Shown here: positions 13,404-24,565 of the stretch, in pieces | Layout of the letters: every line of letters starts with the position of its first letter | Numbering within the stretch: position 1 is the stretch's first letter | Assembly (NCBI RefSeq): GCF_001039355.2 | Contig: NW_019775762.1 | Span: 62,001 to 126,000, forward strand | Length of the DNA stretch: 64,000 bases | Direction of reading: 5' to 3' | DNA from: Lingula anatina | Lineage: Eukaryota; Brachiopoda; Lingulata; Lingulida; Lingulidae | Notes under the pieces: generated by a model | What the model saw: the letters and a program-made list of their open reading frames with translations, nothing else | Told to the model about the DNA's origin: nothing | Databases searched by the model: none | Position numbers and translations under genes: made by a program

Positions 13404-14594
13404 CCACGAGATCGTAACTACTTCCAGTTCCTGTGGTGGGATGGAGACCTAGAAGGCACACCTAAGCTATTTAGGATGACAGTTCACCTGTTTGGAGCTG
13501 CCAGTTCCCCTGCGTGTGCTAACTTTGCTTTGAAACAACTGGTTGAAGACCATGGAGAAGAATTTGATGAGAAGGTTTGCTGGGTAGCTGGTAATTGCCT
13601 TTACGTAGACGACTTGTTATTAAGCATTGATTCTGCTGAGGAGGCAAAGCAGCTTATTGAAGGCGTACGTCAGCTATTTCAGAAAGCAAATATAAGACTT
13701 CACAAGTTTATTAGCAACAACCAAGAAGTTTTGGAGAGTATTCCCGTATCAGAAAGAGGGGCACAGAGCACCACTGTTGATTTGCCTTTACCTGCCACAG
13801 AGAGAGTATTGGGAATTCAGTGGGATACCCATAGCGACCAGCTCAGCTTTCAGTTAACACTGAATGAAAGACCGATGACTAGAAGAGGAATTCTTTCGAC
13901 TGTTGCCTCTGTCTATGATCCCTTGGGTTGTAAAGCACCATTTATCCTATTAGGCAAACAGATACTGCAGGAGATGTGTGCGGCCAAAGCCAGCTGGGAT
14001 GATCCAATATCAGCTAGAAGAACTTAGACCAAGATGGGAGAAATGGCTGCGTGAATTGCCAAAGCTAGCGGAAATTCATTTATCAAGATGCTATATTCCC
14101 CAAGACTTTGGAAAAATTGTCACAGCAGAGATACACCACTTTTCGGACGCAAGTACCAGAGGATATGGCCAAAGCTCCTACCTTCAAGTAGTGAATAACA
14201 GAAACGAGTGCCACTGCTGTATCGTGTTGGGCAAATCTCGAGTCGCACCACTCAAGATTACTACAATTCCGAGATTAGAGCTTACAGCAGCCACAATGTC
14301 GGTCAAGATGAGTACTCTGCTGAAGTCTGAAATTACCTATGAAAACCTCAAGGAGTATTTCTGGACAGACTCCAAGATAGTGCTAGGATATTTGAAGAAC
14401 AATGTAAGAAGATTTCATGTCTTCGTAGCCAACAGGATTCAGATGATTCAAAACGCTTCTGACCCTAGTCAGTGGCACTACGTGCCAACCAATGATAACC
14501 CGGCCGACCATGCTTCTAGAGGGCTGTATCCAGAGGAACTGATGGCATCAAATTGGTTTAAAGGCCCAGAATTCCTGAGAAACCCAGTTCTAAG
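13404..14594 (+). pseudogene. pol: BEL/Pao retrotransposon pol fragment (RT to RNase H)
   Basis: The open frame starts at the N (13403) with FQFLWWDGD and runs to 14027. Sequence continues in another frame from about 14010 to 14594. Blocks typical of BEL/Pao: RMTVHLFGAASSPACANFAL, the catalytic CLYVDDLLLS, the Pao-type domain (SVYDPLGCKAPFILLGKQ, LRPRWEKWLREL), then RNase H-like HHFSDASTRGYG, IPRLELTAATM, FWTDSKIVLGYL and NPADHASRG. A one-base-type frameshift near 14010-14020 separates the two frames. The element is cut at its 3' side exactly where the 1.18-kb repeat begins; integrase is missing. Confidence 0.92.
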
Positions 14595-15772
14595 CTAAGA
14601 TCTAATAAACAGAAAGATTGGACAGCGGCATTTTCCCTTTGACCAGACGTTCGTACGGGTAAACATTGCTCTATTGTTCCCCTTAAGTTGTTTTGATAGC
14701 CGGGCTTAATTTTAATTCCCATTGTACCTAACCCGTGTTTAGCGAATAGCGTGATTTCTCGTGCATTCTCGCGGACGCCACATCGTCGTCAAGTAGATCC
14801 GCCGTATTGGATAAGCAATGGCACACGTGGAGTTTTTTTATTAAAAAGTTCTAAAGTCTTTAAGATGTACAGTTTGTTTACATTTCGTAGTTGTCTTAAT
14901 ACTTTATATTCAGAGGAGGCAATACCCAATAGCGCACTTCCTGTAACAACAGCTGCCATTTTATAGAAATTGACTCAACGTGGAGATAGGCCTATAGCCG
15001 GAAACGTGACGAGATCATCAATGTAACAGATAGTGATATTCGATGCCGTTTTGGACAATAAGGTCATGCTAATCACTGGGAGAAACTGAATGGTGAAGCT
15101 ACACCAAAACAGAAACTTGATCTATTATGCATGTTTGTAAAACTTTGTCACTATTAGCGGTCATTCTTTTAGAGCATAATCAATTAAATTCACCAGAATA
15201 TTCGTAGCAAATCAGTGAAACAAAAAGGACTGAAAAAAATCCTTTAAGAAAAAGTAGTTTTTAATTTCACTTTCACAAACACTAATTTGGGTACCTACTT
15301 CATAATGGGTACCTACTTCATAAGTGAAAGGTAAGACATATCTTTATACTGACAATCAAATAAAAGTAAACTCGTTTTTTCATATTTATAAAGAACACAT
15401 GCAATATAGTTTCCTTGCGACTTCATAATCATGCACATATTTTTAAACTCTGCAAAATCTGTTTTGAAACATATGTCTTTTGAACATCTTCCACAGAATG
15501 TATTGGAAGAATAATATGTGTAACAATTTTGTTTGCCATCTCACTAAAAATGACTAAATAAAAGATGATTGCTAAAAATTATCAATATTTCATCAGATTT
15601 AGCATTTAAAACTGATTATTCATTTCTGGCTGATATAGTAACATAATACAAGTCATATTCTGTTCATAAGCATTTTATTATAGATTTAATAAGGCACAGA
15701 TATTGAAATGCAAATAAAAATGTTAACACCTTTAGATACCACTGACTGTTACACAATCACAACAGATAGGTA
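14595..15772. repeat. 1.18-kb repeat, copy 2
   Basis: Begins directly at the truncation of the BEL/Pao fragment. Same order as copies 1 and 3, but departs from both after CACAACAGATAGGTA. Contains a short internal duplication of GGGTACCTACTTCATAA near 15289-15325. Confidence 0.88.
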
Positions 15773-16614
15773 CGGTAAAGTCTTGAAAATTTCGTCGCTT
15801 AAAAATTAATTAATATTTTTAATTGTGTAAATCTGACTAATTTTTCAAAATTACCTCTCCCCGACTCCTGGGTATGACGAAATTTTCAAAAATCCGGTCT
15901 TTGGGCTTTTATCCTTAGCGACTGTTATCTTTGACCCTTCCATATTGTGGGATATTTATTACTACTTCTTAAGTCATTTTCTGGTGGTAAATAATAATCT
16001 ATTTATTAGTGCATCTCGATTAAGTTATATTTAACTTACTGTATCCGAAAACATGTTGAGAATTATTTTCTAGGTAAGAAACATACCTCCTGATAGAGGA
16101 GAAGGATCAAGATAAGCCTAATTGCAACCTTGCATCATAACCTGGACGCGCCATGTTAAAAAAAATTACGCACTTGGGAACGTTTGTTGCATGCAGGGCT
16201 TTTCCCAGGATTGAGCGTCCGGCCTTCTAAAATTAACATCTCTAACTTCCTAAAGATTTACTGGGAGTTAAAATAATGATCTCCCGTTGACGATCTTCCG
16301 CAAACGAAGTTCCCTAAATCCCTTGAACTAATATGAAAATTGCATTTCATTCTTGCTTACATCGCGGACGATCTCCCAATGATGATATGAAAATTGCCTT
16401 TTCGTCTCGCTCGGGTCGCGAACGATCTCCCTCTGACGATTTTCCGCGAACGAAGTCCTGACGAAAGTATGCAAACGATTCTCCGCCGAAGATATGGTGT
16501 GAGCGGGGATGGGGGGTTTAAGATAAAACTAAATATATATATTATTTATAAAATTCAAAGGGGGAGGTGGGGTTAAAATAATGATCTCCCGCTGATGATC
16601 TTCCACGAACGAAG
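15773..16614. other. Unique spacer with degenerate short direct repeats
   Basis: No gene seen. A unit of about 40 bp resembling GATCTCCCGTTGACGATC...CGAACGAAG occurs at about 16278, 16424 and 16583. The third copy runs into the N at 16615. Confidence 0.6.
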
Positions 16615-16616
16615 NC

Positions 16617-17791
16617 CTAAGATCTAATATACGGAAAGATTGGACAGCGGCATTTTCCCTTTGACCAGACGTTCGTACGGGTAAACATTGCTCTATTGTT
16701 CCCCTTAAGTTGTTTTGATAGCCGGGCTTAATTTTAATCCCCATTGTACCTAACCCGTGTTTAGCGAATAGCGTGATTTCTCGTGCATTCTCGCGGACGC
16801 CACATCGTCGTCAAGTAGATCCGCCATATTGGATAAGCAATGGCACACGTGGAGTTTTTTATTAAAAAGTTCTAAAGATGTACAGTTTGTTTACATTTCG
16901 TAGTTGTCTTAATACTTTATATTCAGAGGAGGCAATACCCAATAGCGCACTACCTGTAACAATAGCTGCCATTTTATAGAAATTGACTCAACGTGGAGAT
17001 ATAGCCGGAAACGTGACGAGATCATCAACGTAACAGATAGTGATATTCAATGCCGTTTTGGACAATAAGGTCATGCTAATCACTGGGAAAAACTGAATGG
17101 TGAAGCTACACCAAAACAGAAACTTGATCTATTATGCATGTTTGTAAAACTTTGTCACTATTAGCGGTCATTCTTTTAGAGCATAATCAATTCAAATTCA
17201 CCAGAATATTCGTAGCAAATCAGTGAAACAAAAAGGACTGATAAAAAATCCTTTAAGAAAAAGTTTTTAATTTCACTTTCACAAACACTAATTTGGGTAC
17301 CTACTTCATAATGATAGTGAAAGGTAAGACATATCTTTATACTGACAATCAAATAAAAGTAAACTCATTTTTTCATATTTATAAAGAACACATGCAATAT
17401 AGTTTCCTAGCGACTTCATAATCATGCACATATTTTTAAACTCTACAAAATCTGTTTTGAAACATATGTCTTTTGAACATCTTCCACAGAATGTATTGGA
17501 AGAATAATATGTGTAACAATTTTGTTTGCCATCTCACTAAAAATGACTAAATAAAAGATGATTGCTAAAAATTATCAATATTTCATCAGATTTAGCATTT
17601 AAAACTGATCATTCATTTCTGGCTGATATAGTAACATAATACAAGTCATATTCTGTTCATAAGCATTTTATTATAGATTTAATAAGGCACAGATGAAATG
17701 CAAATAAAAATGTTAACACCTTTAGATACCACTGACTGTTACACAATCACAACAGATACGTAATTTATTTAGGAGTACTAGTTTCACATGA
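16617..17791. repeat. 1.18-kb repeat, copy 3
   Basis: Begins just after the N at 16615. Shares with copy 1 the right-hand extension TTTAGGAGTACTAGTTTCAC that copy 2 lacks, then continues into unique sequence after 17791. Confidence 0.88.
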
Positions 17792-18071
17792 CAAAGAATT
17801 ATAGCATTTTCCCCCTATTTTGACTTGTTTCAACATGAATATCTCATTCAATAAAAATTATGCACGTGATGATAATATTTATCTATTGTTAAGAGCACTA
17901 CTGACTAATTCAAACCTAGACTTGACAGTAAACTAAACTTCAGAGTTTACAGAAGGGAGACAATTTATAGTGATATATTTGTTTTTCATGAAGAACAACA
18001 TATGGCTAGTTTCAAGGTGGTCCATTTACTGAAATATCAATGTGCCTGTCAGGTTCTTGAGTAGCACCGAG

Positions 18072-18766
18072 TTAACTTGACAGAGGTACATCGTCATCAG
18101 AATCACTTTCATTGCAACATATATCTGAAAAAAATATTATCACACAGTTAAAAAGATGCTGACGTGTTAATTGCTCATGTTATGTTAAAGTCCACTGTAC
18201 GGACAACACTGACCTAGCTTTTCATGCACTTGTAAAACTATCGAGCAAATATTAAATATTTAATTTCGAGCAGCTTACCATTTTGCTTATTTAATACATC
18301 TGTGTGTCTTTTTGATTGTTTACAATCACTTTGCAAACTTGACAGTGGTGCATCTAAATCATCTGCAACACTTGCATTATGACATTCACCCGGAATAATG
18401 AAATAATATTTTACTGTTAAAAAGGTTCTGACATCTGCTAGTCTCTTATTATTTGTCATTTGTATAATTCCACTCAATCCACTGTGGTGATTGCACCTGC
18501 CTTTTTGTATCCGATACTGGTAATAATGTTGTTGGTACAGTGGAAATCCGATACTTGTAATAATGCTGTCAGTACAGTGGAAATATCTTACTGAGCATGA
18601 CACACAAGGGACAGATTGATAGTGCCCATGTATGTAAGACATTTAACTTTCAACTCCATAAACTAAAAAGTTCTAGTTATAGACCAGAAAGCTTACCTTA
18701 AGATTTTGCTGCCAGATTTTGCTCTTCATTTTTTCTCCTGCGGGCCTTGACCCATTTTAATGGCAT
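18072..18766 (-). pseudogene. Decayed three-exon gene fragment, acidic/basic protein of unknown family
   Basis: Three minus-strand exons with good splice sites share one frame. Exon 18766-18697 follows a TTTTGTTTTCAG acceptor, encodes MPLKWVKARRRKNEEQNLA and has a GTAAGC donor. Exon 18362-18279 encodes DLDAPLSSLQSDCKQSKRH and has a GTAAGC donor. Exon 18124-18072 encodes ICCNESDSDDDVPLSS then TAA. The frame is kept across both introns, but a TAA sits at the end of the first exon just before its last base. That suggests a nonsense change in an otherwise intact gene, or a misjudged exon. The PLSS motif recurs at two positions after an acidic run. I do not recognise the family; a nuclear protein is possible from the basic and acidic patches. 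Confidence 0.45.
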
Positions 18767-18880
18767 CTGAAAACAAAACAAAACAAAAAAAATAATAATA
18801 AGGATGTGAGGCACATTTTCACGCAATCTTCTCATTACTTAGGTATAAATCCTGGATAAAAATATCACCAGTTGTAGTCC

Positions 18881-19227
18881 CCGCCATCTTGTTTTATTGT
18901 CATCTTTACCGTTAAATATTCCTAAGAAAAAAAGCTAAATTTTAGCTAAGTTTGACCCTACGACCTTCCACTACTTTTTTAGATGAACACAGTTTAACTG
19001 CCAATGCATAGTACAGATCTAATTTCGTGTTCGGCTGTGCATTTGAAGCCCATCGATAACAAAAGTCGCCGCCATCTTGTGTTATTGTCATTTTTACCGT
19101 TAAATATTCCTAAGAAAAAAAGCTAAATTTTAGCTAAGTTTGACCCTACGACCTTCCACTACTTTTTTAGATGGACACAGTTAAACTGCCAACGCATTGT
19201 ATAGATCCACTTTCGTGTTCGGCTGTG
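18881..19227. repeat. 188-bp tandem repeat with YY1-like motif
   Basis: Copy A is 18881-19068. Copy B starts at 19069 and is interrupted at 19227 by the foldback element; its last bases and a more diverged copy C resume at 23525 and 23552. Each unit starts CCGCCATCTTG (YY1-like) and contains GCTAAATTTTAGCTAAG. Confidence 0.8.
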
Positions 19228-20071
19228 TAGTAGGCTTGTTAAGGGGTCAAACGCTACATTTTATAGTACAAATGTCTAACTTGGCATAAATGTTCCTTGG
19301 GCCAAAAGAAAAATTTTTATCCAAAGAGACGCCCTCTATCGATGCATAAATTTGCATAAATTATGCAAATTAGGTGCCAAAATATATAATATTTCATATT
19401 TCCATTAATTTTTGGCCTAGAAATATGTACAGATTATCAAACCTGACTAAATAAGGGACAAGGAACCCATTTTTGATCATCTGGAAGCAATTGGTGGCCA
19501 TTTTGTGCCTCAAATCCAAGATGGCCGCCACCCGCCATTTTGAAAGTGGACATAATTTTGTTATTTTATGTTGAATTTTGAAGTGTTTGCTCTATATATA
19601 CTTGATATATACATTGATTCCTACTATTTTGGGGGTGCAAAAGTCATTTTTGATATTGTTTTAGTGATAGAAGGTGATTTGAAGGGACAAAGAGGGTGTT
19701 TTAAGTGCCTACCAAGATATGTGTGAACGCTGCAAAACCATGGATATTGTTAACTAATATTCAAATATATCTCAGTGCAATTTTTTTGTTATATACTAAT
19801 GATATTGGACTAAATTGTGAGCAAAAAAATCATTTTTACCATTATGGAAGCCATTAGTGGCTGTTTTATCCCTCAAATCCAAGATGGCCGCCAAAAACCA
19901 TTTTGAAATTGAGCATAATTCGCTATTTTGAAACTATATGTATTACATCTTTGTAAATGAGTAATAAATCGTTTTATATTATTTTCTGGTGCAAAATACA
20001 TTATCAGTTTCAAAAAATTTGTGTTGCAAATCCAAGATGGCCTTCATCCGCCATTTTGAAATTGAGCATTA

Positions 20072-20616
20072 GAGCGCATTCTCAACGAATTAAGCCAGGC
20101 TTTACAAAGCCGGTGACCTAAAAATGGCGGACGTACATGAAAGAAAAACGCCTAATCTTTTAATAGTCTCTCCGCCTCCCCACACGTCGTCCCTGCGGGG
20201 TACAGTAATTAAATCTCGGCTCCGTTCGCCATGCGGAAGCTACCTGAGAAATATTAAGTGCGCATGCTCATCAGTTAAACTCGTGGCGAAGAAAGCATGG
20301 CGGCTGAAGGCGATCGAAGGAAAAAAGCTCTTCTGTTCTATTATCTTTGAAAACAGAGACGAAAAAGGAATAATTTGGCCCGTAGAGCAGCAATGAATCA
20401 ACTATCTACGGAGGTAATATCACCAGAGATATTCACGGAAATATTAATGTTCGGAGCCGAGATTTAATTACTGTACCCCGCAGGGACGACGTGTGGGGAG
20501 GCGTGTGAGAGGCGGAGAGACTATTAAAAGATTAGGCGGTTTTTCTTTCATGTACGTCCGCCATTTTTAGGTCACCGGCTTTGTAAAGCCTGGCTTAATT
20601 CGTTGAGAATGCGCTC
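20072..20616. mobile_element. Foldback MITE with TTA target duplication (PIF/Harbinger-like)
   Basis: 545 bp nested in the 4.3-kb foldback. Arms of about 150 bp are almost perfect inverted copies, starting GAGCGCATTCTCAACG. TTA is duplicated at 20069-20071 and 20617-20619; a related sub-repeat at about 19910 reads GAGCATAATTCG without an insert. TTA/TAA duplication is characteristic of PIF/Harbinger. The loop (about 20225-20440) keeps a short coding-like piece, ATGGCGGCTGAAGGCG onward, broken by a TGA. Confidence 0.82.
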
Positions 20617-21784
20617 TTATTCACCATTTTGAAACGATCACACCTTCATAAGCATGCCATACATCAATTTTTGAATATTTTCTGGTGCAGAATGCATTTT
20701 CGGTTTCATAAAATGTAAATAGAAACTTTTAAAAGGCTCCAAATAAATATAGCATTCAGTGGTCACATGGGCCTGCAGTTTGTATGTACAACAAGTAACC
20801 TAATTAGTACATAATTATGTGCTTTAATTACATATTTTAAGGATTTTGCCCGATCTATAAAACAAGTGTCAGCAAACAAAATGACTGAATTAAAGCAAAA
20901 GACTACATCTTTGACCGCACGAGGAAAATTGTTAACCATTATTTTGATCAAAACCAAGTGTTGGTTGCATGCCGCTATTTTAATAATTTGGTGTAATTTA
21001 TAATCTTTGAAATGTGGGACCCTCGTACGCATGTATTAGGTAAAATGGTACTATTCTGGAGGCTCAAAATGAATTTTTCGGTGCTTATTTGGGGACGGAA
21101 GATAATAAAAAAGGCACTATAAGGTTGTAAAATAAATTCCAAGATGAGTTTCGTTGAGTCTATTATAAAAATGTGGAACCCGAACCACATGCTCAAATAT
21201 ATAATCTAGATTTACCTTAAGTGACCATCCACTAAAAGATACTGAATAATTTAAAGGCAAGGAATAAATATATATGCATAGTGGTATTATATTATTTATC
21301 TTTTACTGGTCAATGTGAAACAAAAAGCCACATGTACATTTATGTCGGAGTCACTGGGGCTTGCATTTGCATGTTAAACATAGTCTAGAAGATTTGAAGG
21401 GTAAAAATGTGTCGTCTTATACATGTAATACTATGAAACTTGGTTAGTTGTGTTGATGCATAAATGCCCGTGAAAGACAAGCAAATGGACTTTGCTTTGA
21501 AATACCTCCAGATCTTTTCTTGCAAAATCATCCAGCAGCACAGCAAAAAGAAACGTGCATGATCAGCTCTGGTAGGCCAATAAGACAACAGCCAGTAAGA
21601 ATTTAAGTTTTGTCAGTGTCCTATGAGGAACAGCCAAACAATATATTAAAATTCAAATTAAAGAGAAATATCATTACCTGGGAACGTCGCATGAGAGGAA
21701 AGTGGTCTCTTTACACATAAAGGAAGGAATCTACAAAACCAACTAGGAAGCAACAGCTGCGCAGGTAGGCAAGAGGGATAATGC

Positions 21785-21810
21785 AAAAAAAAAAAAAAAA
21801 AAAAAAAAAA
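21785..21810. repeat. Poly-A run
   Basis: Twenty-six A in the loop of the 4.3-kb foldback; could be the tail of a retroposed insert, though no clear body or duplication was found. Confidence 0.9.
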
Positions 21811-23912
21811 GTCCAGTAAGCAGCCTCCTTTTCTAGTTGACAGAGCCAGTGATCCTTCCTAGCATGATTTGGCCAGAGAAGTCATCTCACTACCAACAGA
21901 AATCCACAAGGCGACTACAGAGTTCTCATTGTTTCCAATGGAGGAACGAGCACAAAACATCTACAGCATATGAGAACTACAGGAAAATTCATCTTGGAAT
22001 CATCTTAAAGCACCTTTTGCGTTTTTTATTATCCTCTTTCACCAAAACAACACCAGAATAGAAACAATTGATGAATGACGATTACATGAAAGTCCAACAG
22101 GCTAAAAAAGGTAAATTATGCCATTATTTTAAAATAGCGATAGGCTCTTGGATAAGAACAAAAGAATAGCTAACAGTAGTCACTATAAAGTCGAATCAGC
22201 CATAGTGGTCTCTTGCACTTAATCTATGTCTGCAAAACCATTTTGAAATTGTTATATAACATATTTTTGCCAAAATTTGACTTCAAGGCGTACACAAGCG
22301 AAGGTGAAGACGTAACCCTATACTGGTGTTGGAGCCTTGTAATATCTTCTTTTTGTATTATATCTCACAAGAGATAAGAAACATCTACAACCCAAATGAT
22401 TAGAAACGATGCATAACATGCTAGTGTAAAAACAATAACTTCAAATTGATGAGTTATGCCTTACCAGTATTTCAAAATTGTGACTGGCGGCCATCTTGGA
22501 TTTGAGGATCAAAATGGCTACCAATTGTCTCAAAATCATCAAGTATATGTTCTTTACCTTTAATTAAGCCATTTTGGTCTCTTAAACTTGTTTCAAGCTC
22601 TTAAGGATTTTATAAAACATTTTGTACTAATTAGACTACATGGCACATGTAAGTCTATGTGACAACTTAAGCCTACACGTATATTGATTTTGGATGATAA
22701 AATAGTTTGTATTCACATTTTATGAAACAGATAATGTATTCTACACCAGAAAATAATATAAAACGATGTATTACTCATTTACAAAGATGTTATACATATA
22801 GTTTCAAAATGCGAATTATGCCCAATTACAAAATGGTTTTTGACGGCCATCTTGGATTTGAGGGATAAAACGGCCACCAATGGCTTCCATAATAGTAAAA
22901 ATGAGTTTTTGTGCTCATAATTTAGTCCAATATCATTAGTATATAACAAAAAAAAAAAAAATTGCACTGAGATATATTTGAATATGAGTTATCAATATCC
23001 ATGGTTTCGCAGCATTCACACATATCTTGGTAGGCACTTAAAACACCCTCTTTGTCCCTTCAAATCACCTTCTATCACTATAACAATATCAAAAATGACT
23101 TTTGCACCCCCAAAATAGTAGGAATCAATATATATATCAAGTATATATAGAGCAAACACTTCATAATTCGACATAAAATAACAAAATTATGTCCACTTTC
23201 AAAATGGCGGGTGGCGGCCATCTTGGATTTGAGGCACAAAATGGCCACCAATTGCTTCCAAATGATCAAAAATGGGTTCCTTGTCCCTTATTTAGTCAGG
23301 TTTGATAATCTGTACATATTTCTAGGCCAAAAATTAATGGAAATATGAAATATTATATATTTTGGCACCTAATTTGCATAATTTATGCAAATTTATGCAT
23401 CGATAGAGGGCGTCTCTTTGGATAAAAAATTTTCTTTTGGCCCAAGGAACATTTATGCCAAGTTAGACATTTGTACTACAAAATGCAGCGTTTGGCCAAT
23501 TTTTGGTCCTTAACAAGCCTACTAGTGCATTTTAACCCCGGCGATTATGATCAGCACCGCCATTTTGCTTTATTGCCCGAAGTATTGTTTAAATTTTCAT
23601 AGAAAACTAAGCTACTATAAATTAAATTATCAACCAATAAAACGACAGTGTTATTCAGTCATCAGTAATATAAAAACCAACGTACATAAAGTTAAACTCC
23701 CCGTGTTAGACCTTAGGTAACAAAGCATTCAAACTCGCTTGTCTGTCGCCATATTGCTAATTTGAATGCAACAACGGATTGAAGGCAAATTTTCACGATA
23801 ATATCTGCTCCAAAATATTGCATATTTTACACACAAGTGAACCCTGTTAGTTTTCCCTTCTGCACATACATTCTCAGAGAAACTACAAGACTAAAAGAGG
23901 TAATTTACCTAC

Positions 23913-24050
23913 CTTGAAATCGCCCACATGCAACAGAGCTCTACCTGCGCACGATCACAACGCGACTGACTACTTCCGCCGTNCCGCGGCAACAACGGCT
24001 TCATTTTCGAGGAAGCCACACGGAGGATGTAAGGCAACTGTAATGAGACT
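23913..24050 (-). other. Candidate CpG-rich first exon, minus strand
   Basis: A GTAGGTAAA donor lies below 23913 on the minus strand, preceded by CpG-rich sequence with an ETS-like GGCGGAAGT at about 23972-23980 and an ATG shortly before the donor. The N at 23983 lies inside it. It could be the 5' exon of the decayed gene at 18072-18766, but the short frame from this ATG does not join that gene cleanly. The upstream limit is a guess. Confidence 0.3.
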
Positions 24051-24301
24051 GTTGTGGTTTTTCAACGCGCTAACTTTTCAACCGGCAAACCGATATGTTA
24101 TAGTGAGGAATGACGACAGCAGTTTGGAGCTTTCGAACGTTTATTCACCGACTCTTGCTTCTTACAACTTCACAAATATTTATACTCAATTTCTCCGTAC
24201 TGATCACGCATTTACTTGTTTCTTTTCCATTGTCTTTGCGTGATTACAAAATATTTTCCATTCTCATGTTGCAAGTCACTATGCAACATTTCCTTATTAG
24301 G

Positions 24302-24565
24302 CAGGGCCGTAGCCTGAGCAAAATGCCAGGGGGGGCAGTAAGCGGACACGAGGGGGCAAAGCCCCCTGAGTGGGGAGGTTGTGGGAGGGGGTGTCCCACG
24401 GTGTGGAAAAATTTTAAAAACTGTATGTATAATACTGCATTCTGGTGCATTTTAACTGTTATTTATTGCTCAATCACTAGTCAGAAATTGCGATTATTTT
24501 TTTTTGCACCTCAAATCCCAGGGGGGGCAGCTGCCCCCCCTGCCCCCCCGGAGGCTACGGCCCTG
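24302..24565. mobile_element. hAT-like MITE inserted in the Gypsy 3' LTR
   Basis: 264 bp with terminal inverted repeats CAGGGCCGTAGCCTG (left) and its near-exact inverse at the right end. It is flanked by TTAGG (24297-24301 and 24566-24570). The interior is rich in G and C runs and has no coding capacity. The CAGGG start is typical of hAT termini, but the usual hAT target duplication is 8 bp and only 5 bp is seen here, so the superfamily is not certain. Confidence 0.8.

Larger units (their letters stand above)
19228..23524. mobile_element. 4.3-kb foldback DNA element, GTG target duplication
   Basis: Long terminal inverted repeats of about 800 bp: 19228 to about 20020, and about 22720 to 23524 inverted. 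Termini TAGTAGGCTTGTTAAGG. GTG lies on both sides (19225-19227 and 23525-23527), and the neighbouring tandem unit (GGCTGTGCATTT at about 19032) gives the uninterrupted site with one GTG. Three sub-repeats per arm carry CCAAGATGG next to CGCCATTTTGAAA. The centre has no recognisable transposase and contains another foldback element and a 26-bp A tract. Superfamily not assigned; 3-bp duplications occur in CACTA, Harbinger-like and Zator elements, but the terminus matches none I know. Confidence 0.85.

Noticed and set aside
12216-15772. Repeat copies 1 and 2 as LTRs of the BEL/Pao element
   Set aside because: They lack TG..CA ends, no primer-binding or polypurine site is visible, integrase is missing and a third copy with N seams has no BEL sequence beside it.
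16278-16614. CRISPR-like array
   Set aside because: Three degenerate units with uneven spacing in an animal genome; not a CRISPR.
18238-18642. 134-residue minus-strand single ORF
   Set aside because: The convincing part is the short spliced exon 18362-18279; the upstream part is intron-like with no similarity and the true acceptor is at 18363-18364.
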